DNA of 64,000 nt from Linyphia triangularis (lineage: Eukaryota; Arthropoda; Arachnida; Araneae; Linyphiidae): the NCBI GenBank assembly GCA_963978545.1, contig OZ021725.1:91623305-91687304 (forward strand), written 5' to 3'. Of the stretch, positions 11,514 to 24,982 are shown piece after piece. The position numbers and the translations under genes were made by a program. How positions within the stretch are numbered: position 1 is the first letter of the stretch; each line of letters starts with the position of its first letter. The notes under the pieces are model-generated. The model did not search any database and was not told the DNA's origin. It saw nothing but the letters and a program-made list of their open reading frames with translations.

Positions 11514-13215
11514 GGTACCAAATTTTAATTAAAAAAAAAGTATTCTAAAAATCAAAAATTCCATTTTTCGTATATCTTGAAATATTTCAGTTTCGAGTGT
11601 AATTGAATGGAAGATTTCATTTTTAACAAATGGTTCCAAATTGTGTTTTTTATTCAAAAACACTTTAAAAATTAAACTAATTTCAAAATTTTGGCCAAAA
11701 TAATTATTTTTGAATAGCTTTATGAGAAGTTGAAATTTTGGAATGAAAGCGCTCAGAAACTGTTTTTAAGTCTTTATTTTACTTAGCATTGCTTCGATTT
11801 TGAGTGCTAAAATACTATTTCATGAGCAAATTGATGATCAGAAAGAAATCGGGTGATGACTTTTATTATCCTAGGCAAAAATTGAGGTTAAAATTCGAAA
11901 ATTGAGAATTTGAAAATTGCCTAACGATTGGCAAGTTTAATGTATATTCAAAGGGATATAAAGACTTTTTTTGGCAATAACTGAATTTTGAGTAGTAAAA
12001 TTTCATTTTAATGTGGAAATCAATTCGGGTGATGATTTCTGTTTCCCTAGCTGTAAAAAGATTGTAAAAGTTGGAAAATTTAGAAGTGTGAAATTTTTCA
12101 TACGATTAATATGGGGAAAATTTGAAACGAAACATTTTGAAAGTGCACTTTTTGGACCACCTTTAGACCCACTTCTTATTTAGTTAGTGTTTTAAAATTG
12201 GAATTGGAGTTTCTCCTATATATATGCTTCAATATCACAAACGGGAAAATTTTTTGAAAATTTTACTTTTTGAACAATAATTCATTGAATAGTCCGCCAT
12301 GTGTTTTCAATGGGGGAATTGTATTGATGAGAAAATTGCTCAAATGCTTTCAAATTGTGAATTTGTGTTGGATATATGTTTTATAGTCATTCTTTTTATA
12401 GTCATTTTATAGACCATTTTAATGTGGAAATCAATTCGGGTGATGATTTCTGTTACCCTAGCTGTAAAAAGATTGTTAAAGTTTGAAAATTTAGAAGTGT
12501 GAAATTTTTCATACGATTAACAAGGGGAAAATTTAAAACGAAACATTTTGAAAGTCCACTTTTTGGACAACCTTTAGACCCACTTCTTATTTAGTTAGTG
12601 TTTTAAAATTGGAATTGGAGTTTCTCCTATATATAAGCTTCCATATCACAAACGGGAAAAATTTTTGAAAATTTTACCTTTTGATCAATAATTCATTGAA
12701 TAGTCCGCCATGTGTTTTAAATGGGGGAATTGTATTGATGAGAAAATTGCTCAAATGCTTTCAAATTGTGAATTTGTGTTGGATATATGTTTTATAGTCA
12801 TTCTTTTTATAGTCATTTTATAGAATATTTTAATGTGGAAATCAATTCGGGTCATGATTTCTGTTACCCTAGCTGTAAAAAGATTGTAAAAGTTTGAAAA
12901 TTTAGAAGTGTGAAATTTTTCATACGATTAACATGGGGAAAATTTAAAACGAAACATATTGAAAGTGCACTTTTTGGACCACCTTTAGACCCACTTCTTA
13001 TTTAGTTAGTGTTTTAAAATTGGAATTAGAGTTTCTCCTATATATAAGCTTCAATATCACAAACGGGAAAATTTTTTGAAAATTTTAGTTTTTGATCAAT
13101 AATTCATTGAATAGTCCGCCATTTGTTTTCAATGGGGGAATTGTATTTTTGAGAAAATTGCTCAAATGCTTTCAAATTGTGAATTTGAGTTGGATATATG
13201 TTTTATAGTCATTCT
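11514..13215 (+). repeat. Unit 9, C-A-B-B-B, Cb, 1702 bp
   Basis: Near copy of unit 7 at offset 3005 bp, sharing GACAACCTTTAG, TTTTACCTTTTG and GTTTTAAATGGGG in the middle B. It differs by TTGCCTAACGATT in A, and by TATAGAATATTTTAATG and GGGTCATGATTTC at the start of the last B. Confidence 0.93.
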
Positions 13216-14519
13216 GGTACCAAATTTTAATTAAAAAAAAGTATTCTAAAAATCAAAAATTCCATTTTTCGTATATCTTAAAATATTTCAGTTTAGAGTG
13301 TAATTGAATGGAATATTTCATTTTTTAACATATGATTCCAAATTGTGTTTTTTATTCAAAAACACTTCAAAAATCAAACTAATTTCAAAATTTTGGCTAA
13401 AAATATTATTTTTGAATAACTTTATGAGAAGTTGAAATTTTGGAACGAAAGCGCTCAGAAACTGTTTTTAAGTCTTTATTTTACTTAGCATTGCTTCGAT
13501 TTTGAGTGCTAAAATACTATTTCATGAGCAAATTGATGATCAGAAAGAAATCGGGTGATGACTTTTATTATCCTAGGCAAAAATTGAGGTTAAAATTCGA
13601 AAATTGAGAATTTGAAAATTGCCTAAGGATTGGCAAGTTTAATGTATATTCAAAGGGATATAAAGACTTTTTTTTGTTAATAACTGAATTTTGAGTAGTA
13701 AAATTTCATTTTAATGACCATTTTAATGTGGAAATCAATTCGTTTGATGATTTTTGTTACCCTAGCTGTAAAAAGATTGTAAAAGTTTGAAAATTTAGAA
13801 ATGTGAAATTTTTCATACGATTAATATGGGGAAAATTTGAAACGAAACATTTTAAAAGTGCACTTTTTGGACCACATTTAGACCCACTTTTTATTTAGTT
13901 AGTGTTTTAAAATTGGAATTGGAGTTTCTCCTATATATAAGCTTCCATATCACAAACGGGAAAATTTTTTGAAAATTTTACTTTTTGATCAATAATTCAT
14001 TGAATAGTCCGCCATGTGTTTTCAATGGGGGAATTGTATTGATGAGAAAGTTGCTCAAATGCTTTCAAATTGTGAATTTGAGTTGGATATATGTTTTATA
14101 GTCATTCTTTTTATAGTCATTTTATAGACCATTTTAATGTGGAAATCAATTCGGGTGATGATTTCTGTTACCCTAGCTGTAAAAAGATTGTAAAAGTTTG
14201 AAAATTTAGAAGTGTGAAATTTTTCATACGATTAACATGGGGAAAATTTAAAACGAAACATATTGAAAGTGCACTTTTTGGACCACCTTTAGACCCACTT
14301 CTTATTTAGTTAGTGTTTTAAAATTGGAATTAGAGTTTCTCCTATATATAAGCTTCAATATCACAAACGGGAAAATTTTTTGAAAATTTTAGTTTTTGAT
14401 CAATATTTCATTGAATAGTCCGCCATGTGTTTTCAATGGGGGAATTGTATTTTTGAGAAAATTGCTCAAATGCTTTCAAATTGTGAATTTGAGTTGGATA
14501 TATGTTTTATAGTCATTCT
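13216..14519 (+). repeat. Unit 10, C-A-B-B, Ca, 1304 bp
   Basis: Ca with private GGAATATTTCATTTTTTAAC (one extra T). Long A, TTCGTTTGATG, CATTTTAAAAGTGC and CCCACTTTTTATTTAG as in units 3 and 4, but with GTATTGATGAG at the B1 end and a GAGAAAGTTGC shared with unit 14. Confidence 0.93.
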
Positions 14520-15413
14520 GGTACCAAATTTTAATTAAAAAAAAAGTATTCTAAAAATCAAAAATTCCATTTTTCGTATATCTTGAAATATTTCAGTTTC
14601 GAGTGTAATTGAATGGAAGATTTCATTTTTAACAAATGGTTCCAAATTGTGTTTTTTATTCAAAAACACTTTAAAAATTAAACTAATTTCAAAATTTTGG
14701 GCAAAATAATTATTTTTGAATAGCTTTATGAGAAGTTGAAATTTTGGAATGAAAGCGCTCAGAAACTGTTTTTAAGTCTTTATTTTACTTAGCATTGCTT
14801 CGATTTTGAGTGCTAAAATACTATTTCATGAGCAAATTGATGATCAGAAAGAAATCGGGTGATGACTTTTATTATCCTAGGCAAAAATTGAGGTTAAAAT
14901 TCGAAAATTGAGAATTTGAAAATTGCCTAACGATTGGCAAGTTTAATGTATATTCAAAGGGATATAAAGACTTTTTTTTGTTAATAACTGAATTTTGAGT
15001 AGTAAAATTTCATTTTAGTGACCATTTTAATGTGGAAATCAATTCGGGTGATGATTTTTGTTACCCTAGATGTAAAAAGATTGTAAAAGTTTTAAAATTT
15101 AGAAGTGTGAAATTTTTCATACGATTAATATGGGGAAAATTTGAAACGAAACATTTTGAAAGTGCACTTTTTGGACCACATTTAGACATACTTCTTATTT
15201 AGTTAGTGTTTTAAAATTGGAATTGCAGTTTCTCCTATATATAAGCTTCAATATCACAAACGGGAAAAAAATTTTGAGAATTTTACTTTTTGATCAATAA
15301 TTCATTGAATAGTCCGCCATGTGTTTTCAATGGGGGAATTGTATTTTTGAGAAAATTGCTCAAATGCTTTCAAATTGTGAATTTGAGTTGGATATATGTT
15401 TTATAGTCATTCT
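14520..15413 (+). repeat. Unit 11, C-A-B, Cb, 894 bp
   Basis: Single-B unit. C ends with a private TTTTGGGCAAAAT. Long A with TTGCCTAACGATT. B has CCCTAGATGTAAAAAG, GTTTTAAAATTTAG, ACATTTAGACATAC and GAATTGCAG (B1 features), but ends GTATTTTTGAG (B2 feature), so it is a B1/B2 hybrid. Unit 12 repeats most of it at offset 894 bp. Confidence 0.93.
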
Positions 15414-16717
15414 GGTACCAAATTTTAATTAAAAAAAAAGTATTCTAAAAATCAAAAATTCCATTTTTCGTATATCTTGAAATATTTCAGTTTCGAGTGT
15501 AATTGAATGGAAGATTTCATTTTTAACAAATGGTTCCAAATTGTGTTTTTTATTCAAAAACACTTTAAAAATTAAACTAATTTCAAAATTTTGGCCAAAA
15601 TAATTATTTTTGAATAGCTTTATGAGAAGTTGAAATTTTGGAATGAAAGCGCTCAGAAACTGTTTTTAAGTCTTTATTTTACTTAGCATTGCTTCGATTT
15701 TGAGTGCTAAAATACTATTTCATGAGCAAATTGATGATCAGAAAGAAATCGGGTGATGACTTTTATTATCCTAGGCAAAAATTGAGGTTAAAATTCGAAA
15801 ATTGAGAATTTGAAAATTGCCTAACGATTGGCAAGTTTAATGTATATTCAAAGGGATATAAAGACTTTTTTTTGTTAATAACTGAATTTTGAGTAGTAAA
15901 ATTTCATTTTAGTGACCATTTTAATGTGGAAATCAATTCGGGTGATGATTTTTGTTACCCTAGATGTAAAAAGATTGTAAAAGTTTTAAAATTTAGAAGT
16001 GTGAAATTTTTCATACGATTAATATGGGGAAAATTTGAAACGAAACATTTTGAAAGTGCACTTTTTGGACCACATTTAGACATACTTCTTATTTAGTTAG
16101 TGTTTTTAAATTGGAATTGCAGTTTCTCCTATATATAAGCTTCCATATCACAAACGGGAAAAAATTTTGAGAATTTTATTTTTTGATCAATAATTCATTG
16201 AATAGTCCGCCATGTGTTTTCAATGGGGGAATTGTATTGATGAGAAAATTGCTCAAATGCTTTCAAATTGTGAATTTGAGTTGGATATATGTTTTATAGT
16301 CATTCTTTTTATAGTCATTTTATAGACCATTTTAATGTGGAAATCAATTCGGGTGATGATTTCTGTTACCCTAGCTGTAAAAAGATTGTAAAAGTTTGAA
16401 AATTTAGAAGTGTGAAATTTTTCATACGATTAACATGGGGAAAATTTAAAACGAAACATATTGAAAGTGCACTTTTTGGACCACCTTTAGACCCACTTCT
16501 TATTTAGTTAGTGTTTTAAAATTGGAATTAGAGTTTCTCCTATATATAAGCTTCAATATCACAAACGGGAAAATTTTTTGAAAATTTTAGTTTTTGATCA
16601 ATATTTCATTGAATAGTCCGCCATGTGTTTTCAATGGGGGAATTGTATTTTTGAGAAAATTGCTCAAATGCTTTCAAATTGTGAATTTGAGTTGGATATA
16701 TGTTTTATAGTCATTCT
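15414..16717 (+). repeat. Unit 12, C-A-B-B, Cb, 1304 bp
   Basis: C, A and B1 copy unit 11 (TTGCCTAACGATT, CCCTAGATGTAAAAAG, GTTTTAAAATTTAG). Here B1 keeps its GTATTGATGAG end and is followed by a standard B2 with TTGATCAATATTTC. Confidence 0.93.
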
Positions 16718-17598
16718 GGTACCAAATTTTAATTAAAAAAAAAAGTATTCTAAAAATCAAAAATTCCATTTTTCGTATATCTTGAAATATTTCAGTTTCG
16801 AGTGTAATTGAATGGAAGATTTCATTTTTAACAAATGGTTCCAAATTGTGTTTTTTATTCAAAAACACTTTAAAAATTACACTAATTTCAAAATTTTGGC
16901 CAAAATAATTATTTTTGAATAGCTTTATGAGAAGTTGAAATTTTGGAATGAAAGCGTTCAGAAACTGTTTTTAAGTCTTTATTTTACTTAGCATTGCTTC
17001 GATTTTGAGTGCTAAAATACTATTTCATGAGCAAATTGATGATCAGAAAGAAATCGGGTGATGACTTTTATTATCCTAGGCAAAAATTGAGGTTAAAATT
17101 CGAAAATTGAGAATTTGAAAATTGCCTAAGGATTGGCAAGTTTAATGTATATTCAAAGGGATATAAAGACTTTTTTTGGCAATAACTGAATTTTGAGTAG
17201 TAAAATTTCATTTTAATGTGGAAATCAATTCGGGTGATGATTTCTGTTTCCCTAGCTGTAAAAAGATTGTAAAAGTTTGAAAATTTAGAAGTGTGAAATT
17301 TTTCATACGATTAACATGGGGAAAATTTAAAACGAAACATATTGAAAGTGCACTTTTTGGACCACCTTTAGACCCACTTCTTATTTAGTTAGTGTTTTAA
17401 AATTGGAATTAGAGTTTCTCCTATATATAAGCTTCAATATCACAAACGGGAAAATTTTTTGAAAATTTTAGTTTTTGATCAATAATTCATTGAATAGTCC
17501 GCCATGTGTTTTCAATGGGGGAATTGTATTTTTGAGAAAATTGCTCAAATGCTTTCAAATTGTGAATTTGAGTTGGATATATGTTTTTTAGTCATTCT
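16718..17598 (+). repeat. Unit 13, C-A-B, Cb, 881 bp
   Basis: AAATTACACTAAT and GAAAGCGTTCAG as in units 6 and 16. Short A. The single B begins B1-like (TTTCTGTTTCCC) and becomes B2 by AACATGGGG, so the hybrid breakpoint lies within about 17250-17313. It ends with a private ATGTTTTTTAGTC before C. Confidence 0.93.
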
Positions 17599-18901
17599 GG
17601 TACCAAATTTTAATTAAAAAAAAGTATTCTAAAAATCAAAAATTCCATTTTTCGTATATCTTAAAATATTTCAGTTTAGAGTGTAATTGAATGGAAGATT
17701 TCATTTTTAACAAATGATTCCAAATTGTGTTTTTTATTCAAAAACACTTCAAAAATCAAACTAATTTCAAAATTTTGGCTAAAAATATTATTTTTGAATA
17801 ACTTTATGAGAAGTTGAAATTTTGGAACGAAAGCGCTCAGAAACTGTTTTTAAGTCTTTATTTTACTTAGCATTGCTTCGATTTTGAGTGCTAAAATACT
17901 ATTTCATGAGCAAATTGATGATCAGAAAGAAATTGGGTGTTGACTTTTATTATCCTAGGCAAAAATTAAGGTTAAAATTCGAAAATTGAGAATTTGAAAA
18001 TTGCCTAAGGATTGGCAAGCTTAATGTATATTCAAAGGGACATAAAGACTTTTTTTTGTTAATAACTGAATTTTGAGTAGTAAAATTTCATTTTAATGAC
18101 CATTTTAATGTGGAAATCAATTCAATTGATGATTTTTGTTACCCTAGCTGTAAAAAGATTGTAAAAGTTTGAAAATTTAGAAGTGTGAAATTTTTCATAC
18201 GATTAATATGGGGAAAATTTGAAACGAAACATTTTGAAAGTGCACTTTTTGGACCACATTTAGACCCACTTCTTATTTAGTTAGTGTTTTAAAATTGGAA
18301 TTGGAGTTTCTCCTATATATAAGCTTCCATATCACAAACGGGAAAAAATTTTGAAAATTTTACTTTTTGATCAATAATTCATTGAATAGTCCGCCATGTG
18401 TTTTCAATGGGGGAATTGTATTGATGAGAAAGTTGCTCAAATGCTTTCAAATTGTGAATTTGAGTTGGATATATGTTTTATAGTCATTCTTTTTATAGTC
18501 ATTTTATAGACCATTTTAATGTGGAAATCAATTCGGGTGATGATTTCTGTTACCCTAGCTGTAAAAAGATTGTAAAAGTTTGAAAATTTAGAAGTGTGAA
18601 ATTTTTCATACGATTAACATGGGGAAAATTTAAAACGAAACATATTGAAAGTGCACTTTTTGGACCACCTTTAGACCCACTTCTTATTTAGTTAGTGTTT
18701 TAAAATTGGAATTAGAGTTTCTCCTATATATAAGCTTCAATATCACAAACGGGAAAATTTTTTGAAAATTTTAGTTTTTGATCAATAATTCATTGAATAG
18801 TCCGCCATGTGTTTTCAATGGGGGAATTGTATTTTTGAGAAAATTGCTCAAATGCTTTCAAATTGTGAATTTGAGTTGGATATATGTTTTATAGTCATTC
18901 T
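17599..18901 (+). repeat. Unit 14, C-A-B-B, Ca, 1303 bp
   Basis: Ca with TTTTAACAAATGATTCC. A has TTGGGTGTTGAC and GGGACATAAAG, both shared only with unit 15, and a private GGCAAGCTTAATG that creates an extra AAGCTT. B1 has TTCAATTGATG. Unit 15 is its tandem copy at 1303 bp. Confidence 0.93.
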
Positions 18902-19793
18902 GGTACCAAATTTTAATTAAAAAAAAGTATTCTAAAAATCAAAAATTCCATTTTTCGTATATCTTAAAATATTTCAGTTTAGAGTGTAATTGAATGGAAG
19001 ATTTCATTTTTAACAAATGATTCCAAATTGTGTTTTTTATTCAAAAACACTTCAAAAATCAAACTAATTTCAAAATTTTGGCTAAAAATATTATTTTTGA
19101 ATAACTTTATGAGAAGTTGAAATTTTGGAACGAAAGCGCTCAGAAACTGTTTTTAAGTCTTTATTTTACTTAGCATTGCTTCGATTTTGAGTGCTAAAAT
19201 ACTATTTCATGAGCAAATTGATGATCAGAAAGAAATTGGGTGTTGACTTTTATTATCCTAGGCAAAAATTAAGGTTAAAATTCGAAAATTGAGAATTTGA
19301 AAATTGCCTAAGGATTGGCAAGTTTAATGTATATTCAAAGGGACATAAAGACTTTTTTTTGTTAATAACTGAATTTTGAGTAGTAAAATTTCATTTTAAT
19401 GACCATTTTAATGTGGAAATCAATTCAATTGATGATTTTTGTTACCCTAGCTGTAAAAAGATTGTAAAAGTTTGAAAATTTAGAAGTGTGAAATTTTTCA
19501 TACGATTAATATGGGGAAAATTTGAAACGAAACATTTTGAAAGTGCACTTTTTGGACCACATTTAGACCCACTTCTTATTTAGTTAGTGTTTTAAAATTG
19601 GAATTGGAGTTTCTCCTATATATAAGCTTCCATATCACAAACGGGAAAATTTTTTGAAAATTTTAGTTTTTGATCAATATTTCATTGAATAGTCCGCCAT
19701 GTGTTTTCAATGGGGGAATTGTATTTTTGAGAAAATTGCTCAAATGCTTTCAAATTGTGAATTTGAGTTGGATATATGTTTTATAGTCATTCT
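18902..19793 (+). repeat. Unit 15, C-A-B, Ca, 892 bp
   Basis: Same TTGGGTGTTGAC, GGGACATAAAG and TTCAATTGATG as unit 14, but with one B. This B is B1-like to GCTTCCATATC (about 19635) and B2-like from TTTTAGTTTTT (about 19661) on. It is the only single-B unit with a Ca module. Confidence 0.93.
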
Positions 19794-21097
19794 GGTACCA
19801 AATTTTAATTAAAAAAAAAAGTATTCTAAAAATCAAAAATTCCATTTTTCGTATATCTTGAAATATTTCAGTTTCGAGTGTAATTGAATGGAAGATTTCA
19901 TTTTTAACAAATGGTTCCAAATTGTGTTTTTTATTCAAAAACACTTTAAAAATTACACTAATTTCAAAATTTTGGCCAAAATAATTATTTTTGAATAGCT
20001 TTATGAGAAGTTGAAATTTTGGAATGAAAGCGTTCAGAAACTGTTTTTAAGTCTTTATTTTACTTAGCATTGCTTCGATTTTGAGTGCTAAAATACTATT
20101 TCATGAGCAAATTGATGATCAGAAAGAAATCGGGTGATGACTTTTATTATCCTAGGCAAAAATTGAGGTTAAAATTCGAAAATTGAGAATTTGAAAATTG
20201 CCTAAGGATTGGCAAGTTTAATGTATATTCAAAGGGATATAAAGACTTTTTTTGGCAATAACTGAATTTTGAGTAGTAAAATTTCATTTTAATGACCATT
20301 TTAATGTGGGAATCAATTCGGGTGATGATTTTTGTTACCCTAGCTGTAAAAAGATTGTAAAAGTTTGAAAATTTAGAAGTGTGAAATTTTTCATACGATT
20401 AATATGGGGAAAATTTGAAACGAAACATTTTGAAAGTGCACTTTTTGGACCACATTTAGACATACTTCTTATTTAGTTAGTGTTTTTAAATTGGAATTGG
20501 AGTTTCTCCTATATATAAGCTTCCATATCACAAACGGGAAAAAATTTTGAGAATTTTACTTTTTGATCAATAATTCATTGAATAGTCCGCCATGTGTTTT
20601 CAATGGGGGAATTGTATTGATGAGAAAATTGCTCAAATGCTTTCAAATTGTGAATTTGAGTTGGATATATGTTTTATAGTCATTCTTTTTATAGTCATTT
20701 TATAGACCATTTTAATGTGGAAATCAATTCGGGTGATGATTTTTGTTACTCTAGCTGTAAAAAGATTGTAAAAGTTTGAAAATTTAGAAGTGTGAAATTT
20801 TTCATACGATTAATATGGGGAAAATTTGAAACGAAACATTTTGAAAGTGCACTTTTTGGACCACATTTAGACATACTTCTTATTTAGTTAGTGTTTTTAA
20901 ATTGGAATTGGAGTTTCTCCTATATATAAGCTTCCATATCACAAACGGGAAAAAATTTTGAAAATTTTAGTTTTTAATCAATAATTCATTGAATAGTCCG
21001 CCATGTGTTTTCAATGGGGGAATTGTATTTTTGAGAAAATTGCTCAAATGCTTTCAAATTGTGAATTTGAGTTGGATATATGTTTTATAGTCATTCT
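19794..21097 (+). repeat. Unit 16, C-A-B-B, Cb, 1304 bp, hybrid A
   Basis: AAATTACACTAAT and GAAAGCGTTCAG as in units 6 and 13. A combines the short-allele GGCAATAAC with the long-allele 12-bp insert, a recombinant junction. B1 has TGTGGGAATC. The second B has TGTTACTCTAG and B1 markers almost to its end, then TTTTTAATCAATAATTC, a marker shared with units 32 and 34. Confidence 0.93.
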
Positions 21098-22388
21098 GGT
21101 ACCAAATTTTAATTAAAAAAAAAGTATTCTAAAAATCAAAAATTCCATTTTTCGTATATCTTGAAATATTTCAGTTTCGAGTGTAATTGAATGGAAGATT
21201 TCATTTTTAACAAATGGTTCCAAATTGTGTTTTTTATTCAAAAACACTTTAAAAATTAAACTAATTTCAAAATTTTGGCCAAAATAATTATTTTTGAATA
21301 GCTTTATGAGAAGTTGAAATTTTGGAATGAAAGCGCTCAGAAACTGTTTTTAAGTCTTTATTTTACTTAGCGTTGCTTCGATTTTGAGTGCTAAAATACT
21401 ATTTCATGAGCAAATTGATGATCAGAAAGAAATCGGGTGATGACTTTTATTATCCTAGGCAAAAATTGAGGTTAAAATTCGAAAATTGAGAATTTGAAAA
21501 TTGCCTTAGGATTGGCAAGTTTAATGTATATTCAAAGGGATATAAAGACTTTTTTTGGCAATAACTGAATTTTGAGTAGTAAAATTTCATTTTAATGTGG
21601 AAATCAATTCGGGTGATGATTTCTGTTTCCCTAGCTGTAAAAAGATTGTTAAAGTTTGAAAATTTAGAAGTGTGAAATTTTTCATACGATTAACAAGGGG
21701 AAAATTTAAAACGAAACATTTTGAAAGTCCACTTTTTGGACCACCTTTAGACCCACTTCTTATTTAGTTAGTGTTTTAAAATTGGAATTGGAGTTTCTCC
21801 TATATATAAGCTTCCATATCACAAACGGGAAAAAATTTTGAAAATTTTACTTTTTGATCAATAATTCATTGAATAGTCCGCCATGTGTTTTCAATGGGGG
21901 AATTGTATTGATGAGAAAATTGCTCAAATGCTTTCAAATTGTGAATTTGTGTTGGATATATGTTTTATAGTCATTCTTTTTATAGTCATTTTATAGACCA
22001 TTTTAATGTGGAAATCAATTCGGGTGATGATTTCTGTTACCCTAGCTGTAAAAAGATTGTAAAAGTTTGAAAATTTAGAAGTGTGAAATTTTTCATACGA
22101 TTAACATGGGGAAAATTTAAAACGAAACATATTGAAAGTGCACTTTTTGGACCACCTTTAGACCCACTTCTTATTTAGTTAGTGTTTTAAAATTGGAATT
22201 AGAGTTTCTCCTATATATAAGCTTCAATATCACAAACGGGAAAAATTTTTGAAAATTTTAGTTTTTGATCAATAATTCATTGAATAGTCCGCCATTTGTT
22301 TTCAATGGGGGAATTGTATTTTTGAGAAAATTGCTCAAATGCTTTCAAATTGTGAATTTGAGTTGGATATATGTTTTATAGTCATTCT
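21098..22388 (+). repeat. Unit 17, C-A-B-B, Cb, 1291 bp
   Basis: A has a TTAGCGTTGC change seen again only in unit 35. Short A but with TTGCCTTAGG, a long-allele companion. B1 has GTTAAAGTTTG, AACAAGGGG and AAAGTCCAC; B2 has CCGCCATTTG. Confidence 0.93.
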
Positions 22389-23691
22389 GGTACCAAATTT
22401 TAATTAAAAAAAAGTATTCTAAAAATCAAAAATTCCATTTTTCGTATATCTTAAAATATTTCAGTTTAGAGTGTAATTGAATGGAAGATTTCATTTTTAA
22501 CAAATGATTCCAAATTGTGTTTTTTCTTCAAAAACACTTCAAAAATCAAACTAATTTCAAAATTTTGGCTAAAAATATTATTTTTGAATAACTTTATGAG
22601 AAGTTGAAATTTTGGAACGAAAGCGCTCAGAAACTGTTTTTAAGTCTTTATTTTACTTAGCATTGCTTCGATTTTGAGTGCTAAAATACTATTTCATGAG
22701 CAAATTGATGATCAGAAAGAAATTGGGTGATGACTTTTATTATCCTAGGCAAAAATTAAGGTTAAAATTCGAAAATTGAGAATTTGAAAATTGCCTTAGG
22801 ATTGGCAAGTTTAATGTATATTCAAAGGGATATAAAGACTTTTTTTTGTTAATAACTGAATTTTGAGTAGTAAAATTTCATTTTAATGACCATTTTAATG
22901 TGGGAATCAATTCGGGTGATGATTTTTGTTACCCTAGCTGTAAAAAGATTGTAAAAGTTTGAAAATTTAGAAGTGTGAAATTTTTCATACGATTAATATG
23001 GGGAAAATTTGAAACGAAACATTTTGAAAGTGCACTTTTTGGACCACATTTAGACATACTTCTTATTTAGTTAGTGTTTTTAAATTGGAATTGGAGTTTC
23101 TCCTATATATAAGCTTCCATATCACAAACGGGAAAAAATTTTGAGAATTTTACTTTTTGATCAATAATTCATTGAATAGTCCGCCATGTGTTTTCAATGG
23201 GGGAATTGTATTGATGAGAAAATTGCTCAAATGCTTTCAAATTGTGAATTTGAGTTGGATATATGTTTTATAGTCATTCTTTTTATAGTCATTTTATAGA
23301 CCATTTTAATGTGGAAATCAATTCGGGTGATGATTTTTGTTACTCTAGCTGTAAAAAGATTGTAAAAGTTTGAAAATTTAGAAGTGTGAAATTTTTCATA
23401 CGATTAACATGGGGAAAATTTAAAACGAAACATATTGAAAGTGCACTTTTTGGACCACCTTTAGACCCACTTCTTATTTAGTTAGTGTTTTAAAATTGGA
23501 ATGAGAGTTTCTCCTATATATAAGCTTCAATATCACAAACGGGAAAAATTTTTGAAAATTTTAGTTTTTGATCAATAATTCATTGAATAGTCCGCCATGT
23601 GTTTTCAATGGGGGAATTGTATTTTTGAGAAAATTGCTCAAATGCTTTCAAATTGTGAATTTGAGTTGGATATATGTTTTATAGTCATTCT
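22389..23691 (+). repeat. Unit 18, C-A-B-B, Ca, 1303 bp
   Basis: Ca with TTTTTTCTTCAAAAAC, shared with units 25 and 36. Long A, TGTGGGAATC, TTGCCTTAGG. B2 has TGTTACTCTAG and GGAATGAGAGTTTC. Confidence 0.93.
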
Positions 23692-24982
23692 GGTACCAAA
23701 TTTTAATTAAAAAAAAAAGTATTCTAAAAATCAAAAATTCAATTTTTCGTATATCTTGAAATATTTCAGTTTCGAGTGTAATTGAATGGAAGATTTCATT
23801 TTTAACAAATGGTTCCAAATTGTGTTTTTTATTCAAAAACACTTTAAAAATTAAACTTATTTCAAAATTTTGGCCAAAATAATTATTTTTGAATAGCTTT
23901 ATGAGAAGTTGAAATTTTGGAATGAAAGCGCTCAGAAACTGTTTTTAAGTCTTTATTTTACTTAGCATTGCTTCGATTTTGAGTGCTAAAATACTATTTC
24001 ATGAGCAAATTGATGATCAGAAAGAAATCGGGTGATGACTTTTATTATCCTAGGCAAAAATTGAGGTTAAAATTCGAAAATTGAGAATTTGAAAATTGCC
24101 TAAGGATTGGCAAGTTTAATGTATATTCAAAGGGATATAAAGACTTTTTTTGGCAATAACTGAATTTTGAGTAGTAAAATTTCATTTTAATGTTTAAATC
24201 AATTCGGGTGATGATTTCTGTTTCCCTAGCTGTAAAAAGATTGTAAAAGTTTGAAAATTTTGAAGTGTGAAATTTTCATACGATTAATATGGGGAAAATT
24301 TGAAACGAAACATTTTGAAAGTGCACTTTTTGGACCACATTTAGACATACTTCTTATTTAGTTAGTGTTTTTAAATTGGAATTGGAGTTTCTCCTATATA
24401 TAAGCTTCCATATCACAAACGGGAAAATTTTTTAAGAATTTTACTTTTTGATCAATAATTCATTGAATAGTCCGCCATGTGTTTTCAATGGGGGAATTGT
24501 ATTGATGAGAAAATTGCTCAAATGCTTTCAAATTGTGAATTTGTGTTGGATATATGTTTTATAGTCATTCTTTTTATAGTCATTTTATAGACCATTTTAA
24601 TGTGGAAATCAATTCGGGTGATGATTTCTGTTACCCTAGCTGTAAAAAGATTGTAAAAGTTTGAAAATTTAGAAGTGTGAAATTTTTCATACGATTAACA
24701 TGGGGAAAATTTAAAACGAAACATATTGAAAGTGCACTTTTTGGACCACCTTTAGACCCACTTCTTATTTAGTTAGTGTTTTAAAATTGGAATTAGAGTT
24801 TCTCCTATATATAAGCTTCAATATCACAAACGGGAAAAATTTTTGAAAATTTTAGTTTTTGATCAATAATTCATTGAATAGTCCGCCATGTGTTTTCAAT
24901 GGGGGAATTGTATTTTTGAGAAAATTGCTCAAATGCTTTCAAATTGTGAATTTGAGTTGGATATATGTTTTATAGTCATTCT
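23692..24982 (+). repeat. Unit 19, C-A-B-B, Cb, 1291 bp
   Basis: Cb with AAATTCAATTTTTCG and AAACTTATTTC. Short A leading to AATGTTTAAATC. B1 has AATTTTGAAGTG, a 1-bp shorter GAAATTTTCATACG and a TTTTTTAAGAATTTT tract. The same unit recurs as 21, 26 and 37. Confidence 0.93.

Larger units (their letters stand above)
8509..14519 (+). repeat. Two tandem 3005/3006-bp blocks (triple-B Cb + double-B Ca)
   Basis: Units 7-8 (8509-11513) and 9-10 (11514-14519) have the same order and lengths (1702+1303, 1702+1304). Shared rare markers in the middle B are GACAACCTTTAG, TTTTACCTTTTG and GTTTTAAATGGGG. B1 regions of units 8 and 10 differ (ACATTTAGACATAC versus CCCACTTTTTATTTAG), so later exchange has partly overwritten the copy. 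Confidence 0.88.
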
